The notes beneath the pieces are model-generated. The model did not search any database. It saw nothing but the letters and a program-made list of their open reading frames with translations, and was not told the origin of the DNA. 12,091 nucleotides of DNA from Deltaproteobacteria bacterium (lineage in GTDB: Bacteria; Desulfobacterota; Dissulfuribacteria; Dissulfuribacterales; S140-46), in NCBI GenBank assembly GCA_015491585.1, contig WFVQ01000148.1, positions 1 through 12,091 on the forward strand, read 5' to 3'. Within the stretch, counting starts at the first letter, position 1; each line of letters starts with the position of its first letter. The translations under genes and the position numbers were made by a program. Positions 1-8,073 of this stretch are shown here, in pieces.

Positions 1-944
1 CAGGTATAGATCTGCTTCAGGATGTCGGCGATCTCTTTGGCGTTGCCGTTTTGGACGAAATAGACGTGGACCTGGGTGCCCTGGTCCAGGGTCCCTTTGT
101 CCAGTTTGGCGATCCATTTTCCGACTACGTCCAGCATCTCCTCCCACCGTGTGACCACGAGGAGGCTGTTGATGCTCTGGAGGGGAATGAACTGGAGTCC
201 CTTGGTGTCGAAGCCAGGGGGAATATAGACGGACTGCTCCCTGAATATGGACTTGAGATCCTCGGTGAGTTCGGAGATGTCTCCGTGTTCCAGCGGGAAT
301 AGCCGCCAGCGGACCTCTTTGAAGACCGGGACGTCCATGAGACTGAGCAGCTCTTTTATCTTTGCGACGTTCTCAACGGTGTCCGAGATCATTACACCGT
401 TTATGGAGGGTTCTGCCGAGAGAAAGGCCCCTGGAGAGAGGAGGGCCTTGAGGTTTTTAACGGCATACTCCGCCGATATGTAGCGCAGTTTTATCACATG
501 GATGGAGTCTCCGGGGGCCCACTTCTCACCAGTTGTAACGTGCCCGCCGAACTGCGCGGCAGAGCCCTTCCTCACCACCTTGTAGAGGCCGTGGGTGCCG
601 TTGACCAGGGCGAGCCCATTCATCTGGAGAAGGGTGTTGACTACGTTAATGAACTCTTTCCTGGTAAACTCGCCGGATACGTGGAGGGATAGTGTTCCCT
701 TGATGGCAGGATCCATGAGGTAGTTCACCCCCAGCACGTCACCGAGGACATAATCCATGAATGCCTTCACATCCATGTCATCCAGGACGATGGAGATAGG
801 GCGCCTGGTATCGTCGTCGGTAAAGGTGACGGTCTTCTGAGACTTGGCCGAGCCGCTCTCCTCAGCGGCCCAGACGGACGCAGCGCTTCCTGCTGCGAGG
901 AGAAGGATCATCAAGAGCGATAGGATCTTTTTTATCGCGTGCAT
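1..944 (-). CDS. gspD: GspD, T2SS outer-membrane secretin (N-terminal part, cut by window edge)
   Basis: This is the 5' part of the secretin that forms the outer-membrane channel of the type II secretion system. About 314 codons are visible and the frame is open to the window edge. The N-terminus is a signal peptide: basic MHAIKK, a Leu/Ile-rich core, then VWA before AEES, so cleavage is likely near residue 26. There is no lipobox. An N0 domain follows at about residues 45-125, with VNYLMDPAIKG and a conserved NTLLQMNGL stretch. N1 spans about 145-205 (HVIKLRYISAEYAVKNL, ending in SLMDVP) and N2 about 212-282 (FPLEHGDISEL). The start of N3 is at about 291 (VHVYFVQNGNAKEIADIL). The C-terminal secretin barrel lies outside the window. 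The ATG at 944 sits behind a strong AGGAGG that overlaps the gspM stop. Placement after gspM rather than after gspC is unusual. The family call is firm; homologous PilQ is less likely given the GspG-M neighbours. Confidence 0.93.
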   Translation of the reverse strand, partial: MHAIKKILSLLMILLLAAGSAASVWAAEESGSAKSQKTVTFTDDDTRRPISIVLDDMDVKAFMDYVLGDVLGVNYLMDPAIKGTLSLHVSGEFTRKEFINVVNTLLQMNGLALVNGTHGLYKVVRKGSAAQFGGHVTTGEKWAPGDSIHVIKLRYISAEYAVKNLKALLSPGAFLSAEPSINGVMISDTVENVAKIKELLSLMDVPVFKEVRWRLFPLEHGDISELTEDLKSIFREQSVYIPPGFDTKGLQFIPLQSINSLLVVTRWEEMLDVVGKWIAKLDKGTLDQGTQVHVYFVQNGNAKEIADILKQIYT

Positions 945-951
945 GCGAGTG

Positions 952-957
952 CCTCCT
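952..957 (-). promoter_or_regulatory. Ribosome binding site of gspD overlapping the gspM stop codon
   Basis: A perfect AGGAGG lies 7 nt upstream of the gspD ATG. Its first two bases are the last two of the gspM stop codon (TAG at 956-958). This fixes the gspD start and suggests that ribosomes finishing gspM feed gspD initiation. Confidence 0.75.
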
Positions 958-1504
958 ATTTGAGGATGAGCGCTTCCACCTCGATGGTGGCTCTCAATAC
1001 GGGTTTCCTGCCCATGATCTTTGCGATGTTTATTGCCTTGAACCTCAGGAGCCTGGAATCCTTTTCCACATCTTGGAGGAAGGCGACCAGCGTCTCGGTG
1101 TCGGCGTTTACGGTCATCCTGACGTTGGCGACCTTGTACTCCTTCCAGGTGCGGATGCCTCCTGCCCTGTAAGTGATCACGTTTAGGCCGTGATCCGAGG
1201 CCTTCTTCACCAGGAGGTCCTGGAGTTTCGTGGAGACCTCCTGCGGCGTAGAGCCTGGGAGCTGCTTAGTTTTCAGCGATTCCAATCTTCTCTTCTTTAA
1301 CTCGATAGTATTGCCCATCTTGGAGAGCTGAATCAGCTCCTTCTTCAACCTCCTCTGTTCCAGCTCGGCTGCCTCTATCCTCAGCTCCATCTCCTTGGCA
1401 TGCTGGCGAAGCGGGGCAAAAATGGCCATGTACCAGAGGATCAGGGCGATTACTATGGAGCCGTAAAGCAGTATTGGACTCTTTTTAAAGACCGTCACGT
1501 CCAT
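956..1504 (-). CDS. gspM: GspM, T2SS inner-membrane platform protein
   Basis: A 182-residue bitopic inner-membrane protein that pairs with GspL in the assembly platform of the type II secretion system. A short cytoplasmic N-terminus (MDVTVFKKSP) precedes one membrane helix at about residues 11-31. A charged predicted coiled coil follows at about 34-80, rich in E, K, R and L. The C-terminal region at about 90-182 looks like the ferredoxin-like PilO/GspM periplasmic domain. The length is within the family's usual 150-200 residues. Sequence conservation in this family is weak, so the assignment leans on topology and on its position directly after gspL. The ATG lies 9 nt after the gspL stop and is preceded by a GAGAG stretch. 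PilO is the main alternative but is disfavoured by the gsp operon. Confidence 0.85.
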   Translation of the reverse strand: MDVTVFKKSPILLYGSIVIALILWYMAIFAPLRQHAKEMELRIEAAELEQRRLKKELIQLSKMGNTIELKKRRLESLKTKQLPGSTPQEVSTKLQDLLVKKASDHGLNVITYRAGGIRTWKEYKVANVRMTVNADTETLVAFLQDVEKDSRLLRFKAINIAKIMGRKPVLRATIEVEALILK

Positions 1505-1513
1505 GAAGCTCTC

Positions 1514-2848
1514 TCATCCCTTCCTGGATTTGAGTGTGATTTCCAGGGTGTACCGCTCCTTGCCTTGAAACTTCGTCACCGGAGAGGCGAGCCGAATCCC
1601 TCCAAAGGCAGGGATGCCCTTGAGCTGCTCGATTACCTTGACCGCCTGCCCACCTTCCACAGTGATGCGGACGCGCTCCTGTCTGTAGTCGAAGTTCCTG
1701 ATCCAGGCGCTCGTGGGGAGCCTCCTGGCCAGTATCATCATTACCGAGAGGGGCGAAGGATAGGCCCCGGAAAATGATGCAAGCTCCTCGTGCTGTTTTT
1801 CCAGGGTTTTAACCTCTTCCGCTATCTTTTTGAGCGGGGCGGCTTTCTCCCTAATGGCAGAGGTCTTCCGCTCCACAGCATCGAGTTTGTTGGAGAGATA
1901 ATAGTTCTGCATGCCCTGGAATACGGTCGCTGCTCCAAGGGCTAACGCTGCGGCGCCGGCGGCGATATGGCTTTTGTCGATTTTTTGGAGGAGAGGACGC
2001 TCGCGAAGGCGGGTGCCGAGCCATATCGGAGGATGGCAGGATGCCCCTGCCAGCGCAGTACATATGGACCACGGTATGGATTCTCCCCCGCCCAATTCCC
2101 TCATGGCCTTGGCTATGCCTGGCATCACCTTGAATCTCTGGTTCGGAAGCGCCCTTTTGGTCTCGTGATCCAAGGCCACCAGTGAGCCCTTCATGCCGTC
2201 GTAGGGCGGCGGCAGCCGCTTCATGAGGGCCTCAAGCGTTTCAGGATCCGATGCCGCCTTATCAACCGGCACCTGGTGACAACCATGCCAGTGGCCGCTG
2301 CCGTGCAGTGATATTAGTAGGTTGCTTTCCTGTACCGCCGCGCTTACACATGGAAGCGCCTCTCTCCAGTGTTTCCTGACGAACATGTCAAGGCCCACAG
2401 CCGCAGGCGCAACAACTGGAGGCTTTATGAAACCTGCCCTGTTCAGGGCGGTGAGAATGGGATCCACTACCCGCTTCTCACTGTATATGAGAAGAGAGTA
2501 GGTGACTCCATTCCTGGTATAGGCGGATATGTCGAAGTAGATATCCTTGGGTTCCAAGTGCACATACGAGGCCAAGTTCAGCTCAAGGGCCGCCTTGGAC
2601 TCCTCTGGAGTGAGGTTGGGGTGTGCAATCTCTCCCATGAAGAGGTAGGAGTGTGGCAGGCCGACTACAACCCTGGCGCCTTTTAAGTGCTCCCGTCTTC
2701 CCACGAGCTCCCTTGTGGCCTCATAGAGGGAGCCCTGAATCTTGATCTGTTTGACGGTAACAGGGGTCCAGCCGCCAAGTCGCCACTTGAGGACCGCCGC
2801 CTCCATGTGGCCGTCACCTATGTAGATTCCCAATACGTTTCTTCTCAT
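1514..2848 (-). CDS. gspL: GspL, T2SS inner-membrane platform protein (PilM/PilN-like fusion architecture)
   Basis: A 444-residue protein that links the cytoplasmic ATPase GspE to the inner-membrane platform. The cytoplasmic part (about 1-285) has the actin-like PilM/GspL fold, with opening strands VLGIYIGDG at 5-13, VVVGLPHSYLF at 60-70 and a region around NLASYVHLEPKDIYFD at 91-106. One membrane helix lies at about 294-313. A predicted coiled coil follows at about 318-358 and a PilN-like ferredoxin domain at about 365-444. Length and topology match GspL. The segment where actin-like proteins carry the second phosphate loop (about 176-192) instead reads LLISLHGSGHWHGCH, rich in His, so nucleotide binding looks lost. 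The start ATG has no clear Shine-Dalgarno. It lies 15 nt after the gspK stop, so translation may depend on coupling. Confidence 0.9.
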   Translation of the reverse strand: MRRNVLGIYIGDGHMEAAVLKWRLGGWTPVTVKQIKIQGSLYEATRELVGRREHLKGARVVVGLPHSYLFMGEIAHPNLTPEESKAALELNLASYVHLEPKDIYFDISAYTRNGVTYSLLIYSEKRVVDPILTALNRAGFIKPPVVAPAAVGLDMFVRKHWREALPCVSAAVQESNLLISLHGSGHWHGCHQVPVDKAASDPETLEALMKRLPPPYDGMKGSLVALDHETKRALPNQRFKVMPGIAKAMRELGGGESIPWSICTALAGASCHPPIWLGTRLRERPLLQKIDKSHIAAGAAALALGAATVFQGMQNYYLSNKLDAVERKTSAIREKAAPLKKIAEEVKTLEKQHEELASFSGAYPSPLSVMMILARRLPTSAWIRNFDYRQERVRITVEGGQAVKVIEQLKGIPAFGGIRLASPVTKFQGKERYTLEITLKSRKG

Positions 2849-2863
2849 TATGAGTGCGTGGAC

Positions 2864-3700
2864 CTAGCCAGGTGTTTCCATCCAATCCAACAGCTTGAAG
2901 CTCTTACCTTCCGGGCTCCAGTAGGCGCGTATCACCGCACCCCCGAACTCCAACTTCAGGCAGAATACACCACTTCCGCCTCCCCGGCCACTTCCAGCAG
3001 CTATTTCGCCTGCTAACGACTTTATCGGCAGAGGGGCGAAAGTTGGTGAGGCCGTCTTCCTCTTGGAATAAATGGTAACGAGATCCACCAGTCCTCCCTT
3101 CCACTGCGTTTCTTCACTCTCCAAGGGATATGTGATTGGCCCCCAGAAGAGATCCGGCGTTATGCCCTTGACCATGAGCAACTCGTCCACGGTCTCGAAG
3201 GGCCTGTTGGGACAGCCATACGGCAGAGTCAGGCTCCGGTAGTAGGAGTCTTCGGCCCCGTCAGGTCTGGGATCACCATCCCTGTCACGCCAGTCGAGGA
3301 TTGCCTGCGCCGCGCCAGGAGGGCCCCCAAGCTCCTGGATGAGGGCTGCCAGCATGGCCTCGTCTGCCTGATTGATGTCCAGCTTGCCGGATTCCGCCTG
3401 GACCGAGAACCAGACGTCCAGCCCCTGGCCCTTGAGATGGTAGCGCCTCCCATCCGGCACCACCAGGCCTCCCTCGCTTCCGCCGGCGGCTGTCTGCTCA
3501 TTGGCAAGATGGGGTGATATGACCGTCAATATGGTTTTGACCGCGGCCTCTGCCTGTAGGTCGCGCCATGCCACCCCTGAGACGTTTCTGCTTATCCTCG
3601 CCTCAAGGGCGAAGTAACCTCCTATGAGGGTTATGATGGCAAGCACCCACAGGACCAGGATGAGAACGGTTCCGTCGGACCGGAGTAGGATGGGCCTCAT
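2864..3700 (-). CDS. gspK: GspK, T2SS minor pseudopilin (tip, helical insertion domain)
   Basis: A 278-residue large minor pseudopilin that caps the pseudopilus with GspI and GspJ. The leader MRPILLRSDG is followed by TVLILVLWVLAIITL, so peptidase cleavage should fall after Gly10. Position +5 of the mature protein is Leu instead of the usual Glu, which is characteristic of GspK. The central alpha-helical domain is visible: SGKLDINQADEAMLAALI, then DWRDRDGDPRPDGAED, an acidic stretch resembling the calcium-binding loop of GspK, and RPFETVDELLMVKGI, a helix-hairpin-helix-like segment. I chose the ATG at 3700 because it overlaps the gspJ stop as ATGA. The frame is open further upstream to 3817, but that part is antisense-free overlap with gspJ and carries no leader features. 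The call is firm. Confidence 0.92.
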   Translation of the reverse strand: MRPILLRSDGTVLILVLWVLAIITLIGGYFALEARISRNVSGVAWRDLQAEAAVKTILTVISPHLANEQTAAGGSEGGLVVPDGRRYHLKGQGLDVWFSVQAESGKLDINQADEAMLAALIQELGGPPGAAQAILDWRDRDGDPRPDGAEDSYYRSLTLPYGCPNRPFETVDELLMVKGITPDLFWGPITYPLESEETQWKGGLVDLVTIYSKRKTASPTFAPLPIKSLAGEIAAGSGRGGGSGVFCLKLEFGGAVIRAYWSPEGKSFKLLDWMETPG

Positions 3701-4347
3701 AACAGGGTCCTCGACGTATAGAAGACGGCCCATCTGGCGTCTTCGTCCCCGCTTTTGACCTTTACCGCCACTGCAGCAGGCCTCCGCTGGCGGTCGTATA
3801 TCCACCGGGTCTGCCACTCAGCAGGAGGAAGGTCCAGATCCTCTGGGTTGGCGTAATAGAAGGTGATCTGGGGAAACGGCTCCACGAATTCCACAGCCCA
3901 ACCCAACTCTTCCAACTCATCTACATCCTCGGGCGAGGCATTTAGAGGCGGTTTGGCCAGCACGTCACCAATGACGGCCACAAAGCGCTGGCCCACGATT
4001 AGGCTTTTTCTATAGTCGGAATATCCAATGAAAACCAGGAAACTTCCGCCTCCTCCGCTACCCAGAGGCACATCTCTGGTGACGAATCTCAAGCTCTCCT
4101 TCTCTCCATGAAATATGAAGTTGCGAGTCTCCTCCGGAGACAGGGCCGCGCTGAGTTCACGGGAGAGCAGGTTGAACACGGCATCCACGTTCATCCGTTG
4201 GCGGTTACGCTCCTTGCCGTGGCCCCATGCCCTTACCGCGCTTTTGAGGGCCGTGGCCATGATGACCACCAGCACCACTGTGAGCGTCATGGCGATCAGG
4301 AGCTCCAGGAGGGTAAAACCCTTCTCTCTGGTGCAAACGCTCCGCAT
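3697..4347 (-). CDS. gspJ: GspJ, T2SS minor pseudopilin
   Basis: A 216-residue minor pseudopilin that joins GspI and GspK at the pseudopilus tip. The leader MRSVCTREKG precedes FTLLELLIAMTLTVVLVVIM, a classic type III signal with Phe at +1 and Glu at +5. The remainder is a long globular domain that includes LVFIGYSDYRK and a C-terminal WIYDRQRRPAAVAVKVK strand pair, as expected for GspJ, which is longer than GspH and GspI. The ATG at 4347 is preferred over a GTG at 4371. It shares one base with the gspI stop (TGATG) and follows an AGGTGG 6 nt upstream. A glycine run (SGGGGS) in the globular domain probably marks a loop. The GspJ label rests on length and on order between I and K. Confidence 0.9.
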   Translation of the reverse strand: MRSVCTREKGFTLLELLIAMTLTVVLVVIMATALKSAVRAWGHGKERNRQRMNVDAVFNLLSRELSAALSPEETRNFIFHGEKESLRFVTRDVPLGSGGGGSFLVFIGYSDYRKSLIVGQRFVAVIGDVLAKPPLNASPEDVDELEELGWAVEFVEPFPQITFYYANPEDLDLPPAEWQTRWIYDRQRRPAAVAVKVKSGDEDARWAVFYTSRTLL

Positions 4348-4730
4348 CACCCGCCACCTCTCTCTATCCACGAAAGCACGAAGTTGTGTCCGTCGGGAGA
4401 CGTCACCGTTACCGTGACTTTTCGCAGGTCCTCTTCACCGAGGTCGAGGAGCGTAGATGCCTCATCTGTCAAGGTGAACTGGGCGGATCCTTCCTGGACG
4501 GATACACGCCAGCCAGGATGCCCCTTGGGTTCCATGTCCACGGGAATCTCACCCTTTCTGGCAATGGAGTAGGCGACCTCTTTGGCTATCTCGGCGGCCT
4601 CTCTGCTCAGTTGGCCTCGCCACATCTGACCCCTTCCGTTGGCGATGGCCGCCAGAGCGACTCCCAGGGCGATACCCACTATGGCAGTAGCCACCAACAC
4701 TTCCATCAGGGTGAAACCGGACCTGTCCAT
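4347..4730 (-). CDS. gspI: GspI, T2SS minor pseudopilin
   Basis: A minor pseudopilin of about 127 residues, thought in the family to nucleate the GspI-J-K tip complex. With the chosen start the leader is only MDRSG, followed by FTLMEVLVATAIVGIALGVAL, with Phe +1 and Glu +5. The small C-terminal domain contains WRVSVQEGSAQFTL and ends SWIERGGG, a size typical of GspI. An in-frame ATG at 4754 would add eight residues and overlap the end of gspH by 20 nt. I prefer 4730 because CAGG lies 7 nt upstream and it starts 4 nt after the gspH stop, but both are possible. The stop overlaps the gspJ start. Confidence 0.88.
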   Translation of the reverse strand: MDRSGFTLMEVLVATAIVGIALGVALAAIANGRGQMWRGQLSREAAEIAKEVAYSIARKGEIPVDMEPKGHPGWRVSVQEGSAQFTLTDEASTLLDLGEEDLRKVTVTVTSPDGHNFVLSWIERGGG

Positions 4731-4734
4731 CGCG

Positions 4735-5214
4735 CTACCTGGCCAGGGTTTCATTGGTTATGAGCCCCAATATCCTCGATATCTTGAACCTGTCTATCCT
4801 GCCGGTGTCCCATTTCACGTCGATCTCTCCGCCGCTGCTGCTGCCGTCAGGGAAAAAGCGGAGTATATAGGTGGCGTTTTCCCCTTCCTCCAGGCCGTTG
4901 GCCTCTATCTGAATGGTGTCGGGAATGGTGTGCCAGCCCTTGCCGTTCACTGAGAAACGCCGCTCCTGACCGTCTATGAGCAGCCGGGCGATACGCCCTG
5001 AGCCCAGGCTGGCCGCCTTGGCCCTGACCAGGGCAGACCTGAACTCCTCCACGAACCTCCGTTCCTTAGAGCTGAAGATGCCGCTGGAGGTGGCCAGGAA
5101 GACCAGGGAACTCAGGAGTCCCACCAACACCATCACCACCAGGAGCTCCATCAGGGTGAAGCCGCTGGAGGCCGGAAGAGAGGCTCTCCTCGTTTCGGGT
5201 TTGCGCATGAACAT
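4735..5214 (-). CDS. gspH: GspH, T2SS minor pseudopilin
   Basis: A 159-residue minor pseudopilin. The leader is 18 residues (ending PASSG) and basic (RKPETRR), followed by FTLMELLVVMVLVGLLSSLV with Glu at +5. The mature domain shows EFRSALVRAKAASL after the helix and the pattern ARLLIDGQERRFSVNGKGW seen in GspH/FimT-type pseudopilins, which add small beta-sheet domains below the tip. The ATG at 5214 lies 4 nt after the gspF stop with only a weak upstream purine stretch. An ATG two codons later is an equally usable start and does not alter the mature protein. FimT of type IV pili is the related alternative, but the operon makes GspH far more likely. Confidence 0.88.
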   Translation of the reverse strand: MFMRKPETRRASLPASSGFTLMELLVVMVLVGLLSSLVFLATSSGIFSSKERRFVEEFRSALVRAKAASLGSGRIARLLIDGQERRFSVNGKGWHTIPDTIQIEANGLEEGENATYILRFFPDGSSSGGEIDVKWDTGRIDRFKISRILGLITNETLAR

Positions 5215-5218
5215 CGGC

Positions 5219-6424
5219 CTACATCGCCACGTCGTTGATGCCGAAGACCGCCAGGAGCATGGACAGGATGATGCCGCCGATGATTATGCCCATGACCAGT
5301 ATGGTGATGGGCTCGACCAGGGCCAAGGCCATTTTGGTGCGGTGCTGGATGGATTCATCGAGATCGTCGGCTACCTTGAGGAGCATGGCCCCCATAGAGC
5401 CGGTCTCTTCCCCTATGGCCACCAGGTGGACCATCAAAGAGGGGAAATATGGGGAGCGCCGCATAATCCCGCTTATTCCCTTGCCTTGCCGCACTCCGGC
5501 ATAGATACGCCCAATGGCCTCTTTGATATGGACGTTTGATACCACCTCTTCGGCAAGCCTGATACCCTTGAGTATGGGCACGCCGCTCTCCAGGAGCGTG
5601 CCCAGCGTCCTGGAGAACCTGGAGACCTCCATGTCGCGCACCATCGGCCCGGCGAATCCTATCTTCAGGACCACCCCGTCCCACCAGATCTTGCCTTCTG
5701 GAGTGCGGATATAGTGGTAGAATAGGGCACCTGCTCCGGTGACGGCGAGGAGCAGGGCCCACCACCAGGACTGGAGGAATGTGCTCAACTGGAATATCAG
5801 CTGCGTCATGAAGGGCATGGGCTGGTTGAGGTCCTCGAATATCTGTCCGAATTTGGGCACCACGAAGGTGATGAGTATCCCAACCGAGGCTATCCCAACC
5901 AGCGCCAGGATGGCCGGATATATGGATGAGGTGACGATGAACTTCCTGATCTCTTCGCTCTGCTTCAAGAACGATTCCAGCCGCCTGAGGATGTGCGGGA
6001 GGACCCCTCCCATCTCCCCCACCTTGACCATGCTGACGTATAGGGAGTTGAAGAGATCTGGGTGCGAGGCCAGGGCGGCAGAGAGGGTCTTTCCGCCCTG
6101 TATGTCCAGCCTTATATTTTCCAACACGTCCTTCACCGCCTGTTCTGCCGAGGCATCCGCTGCTACCAGAAGCGCCCGTTCCAGTGGTACTCCGGCCTCG
6201 AGCAGGTCGGCGAGCTCCTTGGTGAGCTGGAGGACATGTTCGCGCTTGACCTTGCTTCCTCTGGGCTGCACCAGGAAATCCAGCCTCGTAGCGGCCTTTA
6301 TCCTCACGGGCTGAAGTCCCTTGGCCGAGAGGGAAGAGGCCACCTCATCCCGGTGATCCGCCTCGATCACCCCTTCCACACGTTCCCCTTGGGGGGATAT
6401 GGCGAGATATGAATACTTAGGCAT
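5219..6424 (-). CDS. gspF: GspF, T2SS polytopic inner-membrane platform protein
   Basis: A 401-residue GspF/PilC-family protein at the centre of the inner-membrane platform, where it contacts the GspE ATPase. The N-terminus MPKYSYLAISPQGERVEG is the typical family opening. Two cytoplasmic GspF domains are visible. The first, at about 65-165, includes LTKELADLLEAGVPLERAL and VKVGEMGGVLPHILRRL. The second, at about 268-360, repeats the pattern as FSRTLGTLLESGVPILKGI and IGEETGSMGAML. Membrane helices lie at about 168-190, 219-238 and 371-395. The length matches the family exactly. The ATG at 6424 starts one base after the gspE stop and has little Shine-Dalgarno, suggesting coupling. Confidence 0.96.
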   Translation of the reverse strand: MPKYSYLAISPQGERVEGVIEADHRDEVASSLSAKGLQPVRIKAATRLDFLVQPRGSKVKREHVLQLTKELADLLEAGVPLERALLVAADASAEQAVKDVLENIRLDIQGGKTLSAALASHPDLFNSLYVSMVKVGEMGGVLPHILRRLESFLKQSEEIRKFIVTSSIYPAILALVGIASVGILITFVVPKFGQIFEDLNQPMPFMTQLIFQLSTFLQSWWWALLLAVTGAGALFYHYIRTPEGKIWWDGVVLKIGFAGPMVRDMEVSRFSRTLGTLLESGVPILKGIRLAEEVVSNVHIKEAIGRIYAGVRQGKGISGIMRRSPYFPSLMVHLVAIGEETGSMGAMLLKVADDLDESIQHRTKMALALVEPITILVMGIIIGGIILSMLLAVFGINDVAM

Positions 6425-6425
6425 C

Positions 6426-8033
6426 TCAGTTGGTAACCCTGATGACCTCTTCGAAGGTGGTCACACCGGCTTTTACCTTTTCGAAGCCATCCTGGCGCAG
6501 TGTCTTCATCCCTTCGGCCATTGCAGCCTCTTCGATTGCGCCACTGTCGCTCTCCTTCAGGATCAACGACGTGATTGCCGGGGTCACCACCAGCAGCTCG
6601 TATATCCCTGTCCTGCCCACGAATCCGCTTCCAGCGCACCTGGGGCACCCCTCACCCTTGAACAGGGTGGAGGGTACGCGGTCCTCTGGTATAGCCATAA
6701 CCTGCGCTATTTCGGCCTTGAGGCCTGGTCCTACCTCGTAAGGTTTGCGGCAGTCCGGGCAGATCTTCCGCACCAGCCGCTGGGCCAGCACAGCAAGGAG
6801 CGAAGAAGAGAGGAGATAGGACTCCATTCCCATTTCCTGGAGCCTGGTGATAGCGCTGGCCGCATCGTTGGTGTGGAGGGTGGAGAAGACCATATGGCCG
6901 GTGAGGGCGGACTGGATTGCTATCTCCGCGGTCTCGGCGTCGCGGATCTCACCCACGAGTATCACGTCTGGATCCTGCCTGAGAAAGGTCCGCAGGGCCG
7001 AAGCAAATGTGAGGCCGATCTTGGGATTGACCTGGATCTGGTTTATCCCCTCGAGCTGGTACTCGACCGGGTCCTCCACTGTGAGAATCTTCTTGTCCGG
7101 CGAGTTGATCTCGTTGATGACGGTATAGAGAGTGGTGGTCTTACCGCTGCCTGTGGGACCTGTGACCAGGATCATGCCGTACGGCCTGGTGTAGAGGGCT
7201 CCGAACCTCTCCTGGAGCCTGGGTGGAAAGCCAAGCTCGTCGAAGTCCAGCTTTACCTCATCGCGGTTGAGCAGCCTGAGGACCACGCTTTCGCCGAAGA
7301 GGGTGGGAAGGGACGAAACCCTGATGTCTATCTCCCTCTCCCCCTCCTTTACCTTGATCCTTCCGTCCTGGGGGAGTCTCATCTCGGCTATGTTCATCTT
7401 TGCCATGAGCTTCAGCCTGGATGTCACCGCAGGCTGCTGCTTCTTTGGAATGGTCTCCATGTCGTGGAGCACGCCGTCGATGCGGAAACGCACCTTCATG
7501 CTGTCCCGGAAAGGCTCGAAGTGGATGTCCGAGGCCCTGACCTCCAGGGCCTGGCTGATGATCCTGTTCACCAGCCTGATCACCGGGGCCTCGGAGGCCA
7601 TGTCGCGTAGCTGCTCCAGGTCGTCCCACAGTGAGTCGTCGAGGCCGCCCTCATCCTCGTCAGTGGACTCCTCAATGCCCACGTCCTCCTCGAACCAGCG
7701 GTAGATGGCCGAGAGGATATCCTCTTCCGCCGCCTTCAATGGCACCACCTTCTTGTCGTAAACCCTTTCGAGGAGTTCGATGATATACAGATCGCAGGGG
7801 TTTGCCATAGCCATCTTAATGGAGTCCCCTTCGATGGATATGGGGACCAGCTTCCACTGCTTCATGAACTGGGGTGTTGCCCCGTTGATGACCGGCGGCT
7901 TGTCGGGAAAGGAGTCAGGCCCTACGGAGGGGATGTCGAGATCCCTGGTGCACTTTGCCTGGCTGGCCTGAAGCGTTCCGGCTCCCTCGTTCTTGGTTTT
8001 CTCCTTCTTGAGAAGTCTGGAGAGATTTATCAT
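6426..8033 (-). CDS. gspE: GspE, T2SS assembly ATPase
   Basis: A 535-residue cytoplasmic ATPase that powers pseudopilus assembly. An N-terminal GspE_N domain at about 45-115 is recognised by WKLVPISIEGDSIKMAMANP. The N2E domain at about 145-260 has SDIHFEPF and VRFRIDGVLHDM. The catalytic domain carries Walker A GPTGSGKTT at 292-300 (Lys298), an Asp box TVEDPVEYQLEGINQ from 318, Walker B VILVGEIRD at 357-365 (Glu362) and a His box GHMVFSTLHTND at 379-390. The CM zinc motif is complete, with Cys425, Cys428, Cys463 and Cys466. An acidic linker at about 115-140 is unusually charged. I chose the ATG at 8033 because AGAGGA lies 7 nt upstream; a TTG at 8072 would add 13 residues without a ribosome site. 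PilB is the related alternative, but the neighbours are all gsp. Confidence 0.96.
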   Translation of the reverse strand: MINLSRLLKKEKTKNEGAGTLQASQAKCTRDLDIPSVGPDSFPDKPPVINGATPQFMKQWKLVPISIEGDSIKMAMANPCDLYIIELLERVYDKKVVPLKAAEEDILSAIYRWFEEDVGIEESTDEDEGGLDDSLWDDLEQLRDMASEAPVIRLVNRIISQALEVRASDIHFEPFRDSMKVRFRIDGVLHDMETIPKKQQPAVTSRLKLMAKMNIAEMRLPQDGRIKVKEGEREIDIRVSSLPTLFGESVVLRLLNRDEVKLDFDELGFPPRLQERFGALYTRPYGMILVTGPTGSGKTTTLYTVINEINSPDKKILTVEDPVEYQLEGINQIQVNPKIGLTFASALRTFLRQDPDVILVGEIRDAETAEIAIQSALTGHMVFSTLHTNDAASAITRLQEMGMESYLLSSSLLAVLAQRLVRKICPDCRKPYEVGPGLKAEIAQVMAIPEDRVPSTLFKGEGCPRCAGSGFVGRTGIYELLVVTPAITSLILKESDSGAIEEAAMAEGMKTLRQDGFEKVKAGVTTFEEVIRVTN

Positions 8034-8073
8034 GGCACCATCCTCTGCCCGGCTGTTATCCGGGCCGGACAAA

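Noticed and set aside
2369..3016. Two tandem plus-strand frames opposite gspL and gspK
   Set aside because: Antisense to firmly assigned genes, with compositionally odd products and no ribosome site.
6399..7610. Long plus-strand open frame (403 codons) opposite gspE and the start of gspF
   Set aside because: It lies fully antisense to genes with clear catalytic motifs, has no ribosome site and resembles no known family; it is a by-product of codon bias.
8034..8072. Upstream TTG start for gspE
   Set aside because: It would add 13 residues with no family likeness and has no ribosome site, whereas the ATG at 8033 has AGAGGA at proper spacing.
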